Shown here: piece after piece, positions 10,173 through 17,934 of the stretch | Numbering within the stretch: the first letter of the stretch is position 1 | Layout: every line of letters begins with the position of its first letter | DNA from: Halomonas elongata | Lineage (GTDB): Bacteria > Pseudomonadota > Gammaproteobacteria > Pseudomonadales > Halomonadaceae | Reading direction: 5' to 3' | Assembly: GCF_029081005.1 (NCBI RefSeq) | Contig: NZ_JAJQTQ010000014.1 | Location: 54,021-118,020, forward strand | Length of the DNA stretch: 64,000 bases | Made by a program: the position numbers and the translations under genes | The notes under the pieces: generated by a model | What the model was told of the DNA's origin: nothing | Seen by the model: the letters and a program-made list of their open reading frames with translations, nothing else | Database searches by the model: none

Positions 10173-13106
10173 ATGAGCGACTTTTCCCCCGGCCAACGCT
10201 GGATCAGCGACGGCGAGGCCGAACTCGGCCTGGGCACCATCCTCAACTGCGATAACCGCAGCGTCACCGTCCTCTTCGGCGCCAGCCAGGAAACCCGCAC
10301 CTACAGCAACCGGCAGGCTCCCCTGACCCGCGTGGTCTTCGGTAGCGGCGACCGTATCCAGTCCGCCGACGGCTGGCACATGACCGTCGACGACAGCAAG
10401 GAAACCCATGGCCTGATCACCTATATCGGCGAGAGTGAGCAGGGCGAGCTCTGCGAGCTGCCCGAGGCCAAGCTCGCCGATACCATGCAGTTCGATCAGG
10501 CCAGGGATCGCCTGCTGACCGGTCAGGTCGACCGCAACGACTGGTTCGACCTGCGTTTCAGGACTCTGCATCACCATCACCGCGTCGAGCAGAACCCCGC
10601 CCTGGGCCTGGCCGGTCCCCGTGTCGACCTGATTCCCCACCAGCTCTACATCGCCGACGAGGTCGCTCGTCGGCCGTCGCCGCGAGTGCTGCTGGCCGAT
10701 GAAGTCGGGCTGGGCAAGACCATCGAGGCCGGCCTGATTCTGCATCGACTGCTGCTAACCGGCCGCGCCGAACGCGCGCTGATCCTGGTGCCGGCCAGCC
10801 TTACCCATCAGTGGCTGGTGGAGTTGCTGCGCCGCTTCTCGCTGGAGGTCACCCTGCTGGACGAGCAGCAGTGCGAGGCCCATGGCGACGCCAATCCCTT
10901 CGAGGCTGGCCAGTTGATCCTGGCCAGCCAGGACTGGCTGTTCGCCGACCCGCACCGCCAGTCCCAGGCCGAGGCCTGCGACTGGGACCTGCTGATCGTC
11001 GACGAGGCCCATCATCTGGAGTGGTCCGAGGAACGGGTCGGCCCCGGTTATGCCTGTGTGGAACGCCTCGCCGGCAGCGTGCCCGGCATGCTGCTGCTGA
11101 CCGCCACACCCGAGCAGATGGGCCAGGAGAGCCACTTCACGCGGCTGCGCCTGCTCGACCCGGATCGTTACCACAGCCTGGCCGACTTCCAGGAAGAGGA
11201 ACGCCACTATATCGAGGTCGCCGAGGCCATCGACGCCCTGGAGCGCCTGCCCGGTCGAGAAGAGGATCAGCAGCGGGTCGCCGCGGTCATCCACGAAGGC
11301 GACAGCCAGGCCCTGCTGCAGACCCTGTCTTCGACGGAAAGCGACGCGGTACAACGCGATGCCGCCCGGGATCAGCTGCGCGACCAGTTGCTGGATCGCC
11401 ATGGCACCGGCCGGGTGATGTTCCGCAACAGCCGGCGCCACGTCGGCGGCTTCCCCGAACGTCGCCTGCATGTCGAGCACCTCGAGCCACCCGCCGCCTA
11501 CCGCCGTGTCCTGCGTCGCCTCGAGCGCGACGAGGACTATCTGGACGAATTGCTCATCGAGAGCGGCCTCGATCACCCCGAGGTGCTCGTCTACCTGGAT
11601 ACCATGTACCAGGCGCTGGCCAACGATCCCCTGAATGCCGAGCCCTGGTGGCAGATCGATCCCCGGGTGACCTGGCTGCTCGAACGCCTGACCGACCTCG
11701 GCGACGACAAGGTGCTGGTGATCGCCCATGATCGCGAGACCGCCATCGGCCTGTCCGAGGGGCTTCGCGTGCTGGGCGGCATGCATGCCCCGGTGTTCCA
11801 CGAGGGACTGTCACTGGTGGAACGCGACCGGGCCGCGGCCGCCTTCGCCGATGAGGAAGAGGGCTGCCAGGTGCTGGTGTGCTCGGAGATTGGCTCGGAA
11901 GGCCGCAACTTCCAGTTCTGCCATCACCTGGTGATGTTCGACCTGCCGCTGCACCCCGACCAGCTGGAGCAACGCATCGGCCGCCTCGACCGGATCGGCC
12001 AGCAGCATCCCATCGAACTGCATGTGCCGGTGTTCGCGAACAGTCCCGGCGAGCGCCTGCTGCGCTGGTACCGCGACGGCATGGACGCCTTCAGTGCCCC
12101 CCATGGCCTCGGCAGTGATATCTACGCCGCCTTCGGCGACGCCCTGGCCGACGCCTTGCTCGATGAAGACGCCCTCGAGGAAGTCATCGACGAGACCCGG
12201 AGTCTCTTCACGTCTCGGCTGGCCGAGCGTGACGCCGGCCGCAACCGGCTGCTGGAGCTCAACGCCTGCCGTCACGAGCGCGCCGAGGCGGTCGCCTCGT
12301 CGATCCACGAGCTGGATACCGATCGCGCCCTGCGCCGCTATATCGACCAGGCCCTGGACATCTTCGGCATCGACAGCCAGGACCTGGGTGGCGATATCCA
12401 GCTCCTGCAACCCAGCCCGCAGATGCTCGATGGCCTGCCCGGCCTGGTCAAGGGCGAGGAAGGCTTCTCGGCGACCTTCTCCCGGGAGCGGGCCCTGGCT
12501 CGCGACGATGTCCAGCATCTCAGCTGGGAACACCCGCTGACCCGCGAGATGATGGCCCGCATCCTCGAGGGCTCCATGGGCAACACCGCCCTGGCACTGC
12601 TCAAGCATCCCTCGATTCCCGGCGGCCGCCTGATGGCCGAGCTGGTCTTCCGCACCCATTGCCCGGCGCCCAAGCGGCTGCATCTCAACCGCTTCCTGCC
12701 GCCCACGGCGGTTCGCGTATTGCTGGACGAGTCCGGCGCCAATCTCACCGACAAGATCTCCTTCAGCGGCCTGTCGAAGAACCTGAACAAGGTCAAGAAG
12801 GCGGTGGCTCGCGACCTGATCAAGAGCCGCCACGACCAGCTGCGCGAATTGCTCGACCGCGCCGAGACCGAGGCCGAGCGTGAACTGCCGAGCATCGTCG
12901 AGGCCGCCCAGGACCGCATGCGTACTACCCTCGACGCCGAACTGGCACGTCTGGAGGCCCTGGCGCAGCGCAACCCTTCGGTGCGCGAGGACGAGCTGAC
13001 CGCCCTGCGCGACGAACGCGCCACTCTGGATGCCGCCATCGACGCCACCCGGCTGCGCCTCGACGCCGTGCGTGTCATCGTCACCGTGGACCAGGACGAC
13101 CGCTAG
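10173..13106 (+). CDS. rapA: RNA polymerase-associated ATPase RapA (HepA)
   Basis: A 977-residue Swi2/Snf2-type protein close in length to E. coli RapA (968). It has N-terminal tandem Tudor-like domains, Walker A DEVGLGKT near 176-183, DEAH at 277-280, and a second RecA lobe with IGSEGRNFQFCHHLVMFDLP and EQRIGRLDRIGQ. The C-terminal Spacer/Rpod regions follow. It binds core RNA polymerase and recycles it after termination, especially under salt stress. It is a single gene with its own start and lies just upstream of an unrelated deaminase. Confidence 0.95.
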   Translation: MSDFSPGQRWISDGEAELGLGTILNCDNRSVTVLFGASQETRTYSNRQAPLTRVVFGSGDRIQSADGWHMTVDDSKETHGLITYIGESEQGELCELPEAKLADTMQFDQARDRLLTGQVDRNDWFDLRFRTLHHHHRVEQNPALGLAGPRVDLIPHQLYIADEVARRPSPRVLLADEVGLGKTIEAGLILHRLLLTGRAERALILVPASLTHQWLVELLRRFSLEVTLLDEQQCEAHGDANPFEAGQLILASQDWLFADPHRQSQAEACDWDLLIVDEAHHLEWSEERVGPGYACVERLAGSVPGMLLLTATPEQMGQESHFTRLRLLDPDRYHSLADFQEEERHYIEVAEAIDALERLPGREEDQQRVAAVIHEGDSQALLQTLSSTESDAVQRDAARDQLRDQLLDRHGTGRVMFRNSRRHVGGFPERRLHVEHLEPPAAYRRVLRRLERDEDYLDELLIESGLDHPEVLVYLDTMYQALANDPLNAEPWWQIDPRVTWLLERLTDLGDDKVLVIAHDRETAIGLSEGLRVLGGMHAPVFHEGLSLVERDRAAAAFADEEEGCQVLVCSEIGSEGRNFQFCHHLVMFDLPLHPDQLEQRIGRLDRIGQQHPIELHVPVFANSPGERLLRWYRDGMDAFSAPHGLGSDIYAAFGDALADALLDEDALEEVIDETRSLFTSRLAERDAGRNRLLELNACRHERAEAVASSIHELDTDRALRRYIDQALDIFGIDSQDLGGDIQLLQPSPQMLDGLPGLVKGEEGFSATFSRERALARDDVQHLSWEHPLTREMMARILEGSMGNTALALLKHPSIPGGRLMAELVFRTHCPAPKRLHLNRFLPPTAVRVLLDESGANLTDKISFSGLSKNLNKVKKAVARDLIKSRHDQLRELLDRAETEAERELPSIVEAAQDRMRTTLDAELARLEALAQRNPSVREDELTALRDERATLDAAIDATRLRLDAVRVIVTVDQDDR

Positions 13107-13118
13107 ACGGCAAGGCAC

Positions 13119-13147
13119 GAGCGCCGGACCTCACAGGTACGGCGCTC
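13119..13147. terminator. Hairpin after rapA
   Basis: GAGCGCCG pairs with CGGCGCTC, and an inner ACCT/AGGT extends the stem. It follows the rapA stop by 13 bp. There is no clear T-run, so termination is uncertain. Confidence 0.35.
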
Positions 13148-13244
13148 AGTGACGTCCGGTCAGGTCCGGATCGACAACTCAACGAGCATCCTTGATATTG
13201 ATTCGATCACTCCTGCTCCACTCGAGATTCCGAAGGAGGCCGCC

Positions 13245-13718
13245 ATGCTCGACGATACCGACATGACCCACCTGCGCCGTTGTGTGGCGCTGGCGACCGA
13301 GGCGCTCGACCACGGCGACGAGCCCTTCGGCAGCGTGCTGGTCGACGCCGATGGCGAGGTGCTGGCCGAGGATCGCAACCGCATCGCCGGTGGCGATTCG
13401 ACGCGTCATCCGGAATTCGCCCTGGCGCGCTGGGCCGCCGAGCACCTGCCCCCCGACGCCCGTGCCGCCACCACCGTCTACACCTCCGGCGAACATTGCC
13501 CGATGTGCGCTGCCGCCCACGCCTGGGTCGGTCTGGGACGTATCGTCTACGCCAGCTCCTCGGCGCAGCTCACCGCCTGGCTGAACGAATGGGGAATCAC
13601 CCCGCCGCCGGTGCGGCCGCTGCCGATCCAGGAGATCGCGCCGGATATCGAGGTCGATGGCCCGGCTCCCGGCCTGGACGACGAGGTCAAGGCCCTGCAA
13701 CGGCGCTGCCACACCTGA
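13245..13718 (+). CDS. Nucleoside/base deaminase (CDA fold)
   Basis: A 157-residue zinc deaminase. Zinc ligands are His55 (HPEFA, with catalytic Glu57) and Cys85/Cys88 in EHCPMC, where His replaces the usual Pro of PCxxC. This resembles guanine/cytosine-type nucleoside deaminases rather than tRNA deaminase TadA, whose C-terminal features are absent. ATG at 13245 follows AAGGAGGC; the open frame extends 32 codons upstream without such a site. The substrate is unknown. It converges on the epimerase gene, with 46 bp between the stops. Confidence 0.82.
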   Translation: MLDDTDMTHLRRCVALATEALDHGDEPFGSVLVDADGEVLAEDRNRIAGGDSTRHPEFALARWAAEHLPPDARAATTVYTSGEHCPMCAAAHAWVGLGRIVYASSSAQLTAWLNEWGITPPPVRPLPIQEIAPDIEVDGPAPGLDDEVKALQRRCHT

Positions 13719-13764
13719 CCCTCTTTCACGACGGAGATCTCTCCCATGTCACTGGATGACGCCG

Positions 13765-14673
13765 TCACCCTCGCCCGATGATGTCATCCAGCGCCTCGGC
13801 CAGGGTCGGGAAGCGGAAGGTGAAGCCCGCCTGTTCGAAGCGCCGGGGCCGCATGTCGGCACCGGTCAGCAACAGCCGCGACATTTCGCCGAACACGCTT
13901 TCCAGCAACCAGGCCGGCACGGGCAGCAAGGTGGGCCGTTTCAGGTGCTGCGCCAGTTGCCGCGTGAACTCGGCATTGGTCACCGGCTGCGGCGCACTGC
14001 CATTGAAGACGCCCTCGTGGGCTTCGTGTTCGAGCAGGAAGACGATCATCCGCACCAGATCCTGGCGATGAACCCAAGGCATGAACTGTCGCCCATGCCC
14101 GAAACGGCCTCCCAGGCCGAGACGGAACGGTGGCAACATGCGTTGCAGGGTGCCGCCTCCCTGGTCGAGCACCAGCCCGATACGCAGGATGGCCAGTCGG
14201 GTGCCGTATTCCGTCACGTCCCCGGCGGCCTCTTCCCATCGCCGACACAGGCGGTGAGCGAATTCATCATGGGGCAGCGTCTCTTCGTCGACCTCCCGAT
14301 CGCCCTGATCGCCATAGAAGCCCATTGCCGAGCCCGACACCATCACACGGGGCGCCGTTCCCGTCTGCGATAACTGCTCGCACAGGGTGACCAGTTCATG
14401 GGTGATATTGACCCGGGAATCGATCAGGCGCTCCTTCTGCGTCTCGCTCCATCGCCGAGCGGCAATCGGCTCGCCCGCCAGGTTGACGATGGCATCCGGA
14501 GGCGTGTCGACGAAGTCGAGCGCCGAGCGTCGGATATCGGTGCCGCTCGGCAGGCGCTCGCGCACGCGCTCGGGGGTTCGCGACACGACCATCGGCCGGT
14601 GCCCACTGTCCTTCAGCAACGGACAGAGCGCCTGCCCCACGAACCCGCTACCGCCGGTGATCAATACACGCAT
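13765..14673 (-). CDS. TIGR01777-family NAD(P)-dependent epimerase (YfcH-like)
   Basis: A 302-residue extended SDR-like protein with N-terminal dinucleotide motif ITGGSGFVG (5-13), VNLAGEPIAARRW in the middle, and FNGSAPQPV plus the DUF1731 tail (PLPVPAWLLESVFGEMS-like) at the end. The catalytic reaction is unknown; E. coli YfcH is the best-known relative. GGAGAG precedes the ATG at 14673. Upstream lies a direct repeat TGTACAA/TGTATAA of the kind bound by light-regulated MerR/LitR proteins, and epimerases of this family often accompany photolyase genes in such regulons. Confidence 0.88.
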   Translation of the reverse strand: MRVLITGGSGFVGQALCPLLKDSGHRPMVVSRTPERVRERLPSGTDIRRSALDFVDTPPDAIVNLAGEPIAARRWSETQKERLIDSRVNITHELVTLCEQLSQTGTAPRVMVSGSAMGFYGDQGDREVDEETLPHDEFAHRLCRRWEEAAGDVTEYGTRLAILRIGLVLDQGGGTLQRMLPPFRLGLGGRFGHGRQFMPWVHRQDLVRMIVFLLEHEAHEGVFNGSAPQPVTNAEFTRQLAQHLKRPTLLPVPAWLLESVFGEMSRLLLTGADMRPRRFEQAGFTFRFPTLAEALDDIIGRG

Positions 14674-14697
14674 GGCTCTCTCCTTGATGGCGGTGTG

Positions 14698-14715
14698 TTA
14701 TACAGCCTTTGTACA
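14698..14715 (-). promoter_or_regulatory. Candidate LitR/MerR operator at epimerase promoter
   Basis: Read on the minus strand, TGTACAA and TGTATAA are direct repeats with an 11-bp period. The second contains a TATAAC -10-like hexamer. A poor -35 (CTAACA) lies 17 bp before it, so the first repeat would occupy the promoter spacer. The 11-bp period matches the direct-repeat logic of CarH/LitR operators. Confidence 0.5.
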
Positions 14716-14793
14716 CCTCTGTTAGTCTAGCGAGGCACGGTGACGCTTGCATCGTATTCGACACGAAACGCTCCACCTTTCGTTACGACCTTA

Positions 14794-14936
14794 GGAAACG
14801 CTGCATAAATTGGCGAGCGTAGTGAATCGCAAGGCGCACGGAGCACAGAAAGCGAGACATAACAGTTAGTTAGACGAGCTTTCGAGCACCGCGCAACACA
14901 GCGATTTGCACGCGCAGGCATTTAAGCAATGTTTCC
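14794..14936. mobile_element. MITE-like palindromic element, 143 bp
   Basis: The left end GGAAACGCTGCATAAAT and the inverted right end GGAAACATTGCTTAAAT are imperfect terminal inverted repeats. CTTA occurs directly outside both ends (14790-14793 and 14937-14940), as expected of a 4-bp target duplication. The two halves remain roughly complementary for about 60 bp each, including AATCGC, GCGC and CGGTGCTCGAAAGC-type blocks, so the whole element can fold into a long hairpin. It encodes no transposase. It sits 22 bp before the cbiX start. Confidence 0.72.
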
Positions 14937-14958
14937 CTTACCCGCTGGAGATTCCATC

Positions 14959-15327
14959 ATGAAAAAGGCCCTGATCCTGATGGCCCACGGCTCGAGCGAC
15001 CCCCGCTGGCGGGAACCCTTCGAGCGCGTCTACAAGGCGCTCGACGAGCGGCTCACCACGCCGTTGCGACTGGCTTACATGGAGCTCAGCGAGCCCTCGC
15101 TGGAAACGACCGTCGCCGAACTGGCCGATGCCGGCATCGAGCACGCCGAGATCCTGCCGCTGTTCTTCGCCGCCGGTCGACACCTGCGCAAGGATGTGCC
15201 GGCTCAGGTAGAAGCCCTCGGCGCTCGGCATCCCGGCATCGCCCTGACACTGTTGCCGCCGGTAGGCGAGCACCCCGACTTCATCGAGGCACTGGCGGCG
15301 GTGATCGCCGAACACGCAGGGGAATAA
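14959..15327 (+). CDS. cbiX: Single-domain CbiX/SirB-type sirohydrochlorin chelatase
   Basis: A 122-residue protein beginning MKKALILMAHGSSDP. His10 and His75 (AAGRHLRKD) are the expected metal-binding histidines of the CbiX(S) fold. The enzyme inserts Co or Fe into sirohydrochlorin for cobalamin, siroheme or heme-type cofactors; the metal cannot be told from sequence. Length fits the small single-domain form. CTGGAG precedes the ATG. The MITE-like element has inserted just upstream and may have replaced its original promoter. A LitR-like regulator follows. Confidence 0.83.
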   Translation: MKKALILMAHGSSDPRWREPFERVYKALDERLTTPLRLAYMELSEPSLETTVAELADAGIEHAEILPLFFAAGRHLRKDVPAQVEALGARHPGIALTLLPPVGEHPDFIEALAAVIAEHAGE

Positions 15328-15336
15328 GACAGACGC

Positions 15337-15364
15337 GTTGTACATCACAGCCATTTTGTACAAC
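15337..15364. promoter_or_regulatory. TTGTACA inverted repeat upstream of MerR/LitR gene
   Basis: GTTGTAC and GTACAAC form an inverted repeat with a 14-bp spacer, and each half is itself nearly TTGTACAA. It lies about 50 bp before the regulator start. The same heptamer occurs at the epimerase promoter, which points to one regulator acting at both sites and on its own gene. Confidence 0.55.
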
Positions 15365-15409
15365 AATCGTGGAGTTACATGTCATCCATCACCACACCAT
15401 GAGGCCCGC

Positions 15410-16339
15410 ATGAGCGACAAGGCGAATCCCCAGGGCGACACGCCCCGTTACCCGATTCGCGAGGTCTCGCGTCTGACCGGTGTCAACTCGGTCACCCTGC
15501 GGGCCTGGGAGCGCCGCTATGGCCTTTTGCGGCCCCATCGTACACCCAAGGGGCATCGGCTCTATGCTCGCGAGGATATCGAGCGCGTCGAACGCATCCT
15601 CCAGTGGCTGCATCGTGGCGTCCCGGTCAGCCAGGTACGAGAGCTGCTCGAACAACCCGACTCCCCGGCGAGCCCCCGCCCCGGTGTCGATGACTGGGCA
15701 AGCCAGCGCCAGCAGTTGATCGCCGCCATCGAGGCCCTGGACACCGCTCGACTGGACGACTTGTTCAACCAGGTCCTGGCGCTCTACCCGGCCAACGTCT
15801 GCGTCGAGAAGCTCTGGCAGCCGGTCATCCACAGTCTGGAGGAGCGCTGGGACGACCGCTTGGGCGCCACCCTGCAACGTCGGACGCTGGAAACCTTCCT
15901 GCGCACCCGTATAGGCACTCGTCTTTACCATGCCAATCCGCAGGCCGGACAGTACCATGTTCTCATCGCCCCGCTACCCGAGGCCGACAGCCCCCTGTGG
16001 GGCCTTCTGGCCGCGCTGCTGATCAGCGAACAGGGCCATCGTGTTCAATTGCTGGACGCCCCCCTCCCTCCCCAGGAATTGAACCTGGCGGTGGAACGAC
16101 TCGGTGCCGATGCCCTGCTGTTGACCAGCGGCAAGGCCGAGAAGCTCGACCTGGTGAGACGCCAGCTGCCCCGCCTCGCCGACCAGTTGGGCGTCCCCCT
16201 GGTGCTGTGCGGCCCGGTCGCGCGCATTCGAGCAACGGATCTCGCGGAAACCCGAGTCACCACCCTGGGCGATGACCTCCCTGCCGCCGCGTCACGGCTG
16301 AATGCCCTGCTGGCCGAGACCTCGCACGAAGGGGCCTGA
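15410..16339 (+). CDS. MerR-family regulator, LitR/CarH-like without cobalamin ligands
   Basis: A 309-residue protein with a MerR HTH at about 14-80 (YPIREVSRLTGVNSVTLRAWERRYGLL) and a B12-binding-like C-terminal region. In Thermus CarH, adenosylcobalamin is held by a tryptophan, Glu141, His142 and the axial His177. Here Trp147 is kept, but the Glu-His pair aligns to Arg157-Arg158 and the axial His region reads PEADSPLWG. The cobalamin photosensor chemistry is therefore probably lost, as in class II LitR proteins that work with other light sensors. A photolyase gene follows after 55 bp. Confidence 0.82.
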   Translation: MSDKANPQGDTPRYPIREVSRLTGVNSVTLRAWERRYGLLRPHRTPKGHRLYAREDIERVERILQWLHRGVPVSQVRELLEQPDSPASPRPGVDDWASQRQQLIAAIEALDTARLDDLFNQVLALYPANVCVEKLWQPVIHSLEERWDDRLGATLQRRTLETFLRTRIGTRLYHANPQAGQYHVLIAPLPEADSPLWGLLAALLISEQGHRVQLLDAPLPPQELNLAVERLGADALLLTSGKAEKLDLVRRQLPRLADQLGVPLVLCGPVARIRATDLAETRVTTLGDDLPAAASRLNALLAETSHEGA

Positions 16340-16394
16340 ACCAGGCCCTGTCCGCCCTCCCACGGTCACGCCGCCCCTGGATCGGGAGCCCTCG

Positions 16395-17804
16395 ATGACA
16401 CCCAGCCTGATCTGGTTTCGCAACGATCTTCGCGTGCACGACAATACCGCCCTGTCCGCCGCGGCCGCGGAAGGCTCCGTGGTCGCCGTCTTCCTGCGCA
16501 GCACGGCGCAATGGCGCGAGCATGGTCATGGCGCCAACAAGCTGGACTTCTGGCACCGAGGCGCCCTGGCCCTGCGGGATGCCCTGCACGGGCTGGGCAT
16601 CCCCCTGCTGCACCGCGATATCGACAACTTCGCCAGTGCCCCCGACGTCCTGCTGGCGGTGGCTCGCGAGACTGGCGCACGTCGCCTGCACTTCAACCGC
16701 GAATATCCGCTCAACGAAGTCCGGCGCGATGTCAGCGTCACGTCCGCCTTCGACAACGCCGGGCTCACCGCCGTCGGACACCATGATGGCGTGGCCTTTG
16801 CCCCGGGGGAACTGCTCACCGGCAAGGGCGATTTTTATGGCATCTTCACGCCTTTCGCCAAGGCCTGGCATCGCCAGCTGACGCCCGAGCGCCTTGCACT
16901 GCGCGATACGCCCGGGATACAGGACCACCTCACCGACAGCGACCCGGCCCCCGAGCCCCCGAGACTCGATCGCTCTCCCGCCGCTCCGGGAGACTGGCCA
17001 GCCGGGGAGGACGCCGCCGCCGATCGCCTGGAGCGTTTCCTGCGCTTGCGCGGTCGACATTACGCCGGGCGCCGGGACTTCCCCGCCGAATCCGGTACTA
17101 GTGCCCTTTCTCCCTATCTGGCACTGGGCATGATATCGCATCGCCAATGCATGCAGGCGGTGCTCGCCGAGAACGACGGGGGGCTCGCCGAGGGCGATAC
17201 CGGCCTCACAACCTGGGTCGGCGAACTGATCTGGCGAGAGTTCTATCAGCACGTGGCGGTCGGCTTTCCCGACGTATGCCGCCACCGCGCCTTCCAGGCA
17301 CACACCGAGGCGCTGCCATGGCGGGACGACCAGGCCGGCTTGCAGGCCTGGCAGGAGGGCCGCACCGGTTACCCGCTGGTCGATGCCGCCATGCGCCAGC
17401 TATGTGCCACCGGCTGGATGCACAACCGACTACGCATGGTGACCGCCATGTTTCTCGCCAAGCACCTGCTCATCGACTGGCGCAAGGGGGAAGCCTTCTT
17501 CATGGAGCACCTGGTCGATGGCGAGTTCGCTGCCAACAACGGCGGCTGGCAATGGGCGGCCTCCACCGGTACCGATGCCGTGCCCTATTTCCGGATCTTC
17601 AATCCCACCACCCAGTCGCGTCGCTTCGATCCCGACGGACGCTTCATCGCCAACTGGGTACCGGAACTGGTCGACCTGCCCGCCAAGGATCGGCATGATC
17701 CCTCCCCCGAGCAGCGCGCCACCAGGGGCTACCCGGTACCGATCGTCGAACATCGTACCGCTCGCACCAGGGCACTCGAGGCCTTCAAGAGCCTGACACG
17801 CTGA
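16395..17804 (+). CDS. phrB: Deoxyribodipyrimidine photolyase (class I CPD)
   Basis: A 469-residue flavoprotein that repairs cyclobutane pyrimidine dimers with blue light. The N-terminal Rossmann antenna domain begins SLIWFRNDLRVHDNTAL. The C-terminal FAD domain has WVGELIWREFYQHV, LVDAAMRQLCATGWMHNRLRM and NNGGWQWAASTGTDA, including the tryptophans for photoreduction and the asparagine used by photolyases. ATG at 16395 gives the standard N-terminus; the frame extends upstream without family similarity. It is probably co-transcribed with the MerR/LitR-like regulator. Confidence 0.94.
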   Translation: MTPSLIWFRNDLRVHDNTALSAAAAEGSVVAVFLRSTAQWREHGHGANKLDFWHRGALALRDALHGLGIPLLHRDIDNFASAPDVLLAVARETGARRLHFNREYPLNEVRRDVSVTSAFDNAGLTAVGHHDGVAFAPGELLTGKGDFYGIFTPFAKAWHRQLTPERLALRDTPGIQDHLTDSDPAPEPPRLDRSPAAPGDWPAGEDAAADRLERFLRLRGRHYAGRRDFPAESGTSALSPYLALGMISHRQCMQAVLAENDGGLAEGDTGLTTWVGELIWREFYQHVAVGFPDVCRHRAFQAHTEALPWRDDQAGLQAWQEGRTGYPLVDAAMRQLCATGWMHNRLRMVTAMFLAKHLLIDWRKGEAFFMEHLVDGEFAANNGGWQWAASTGTDAVPYFRIFNPTTQSRRFDPDGRFIANWVPELVDLPAKDRHDPSPEQRATRGYPVPIVEHRTARTRALEAFKSLTR

Positions 17805-17934
17805 TATGACCGTTCGAGGCGACACGACATGATTCAGGATCCCCGGTTGGCCAAGTTCTGTCGCTGGATGAGACAGGTCGGAAATCTGACTGCTGGTCAC
17901 GGGGCCCCTGGTCTGGCCGACTCTGTGCCGTTGG

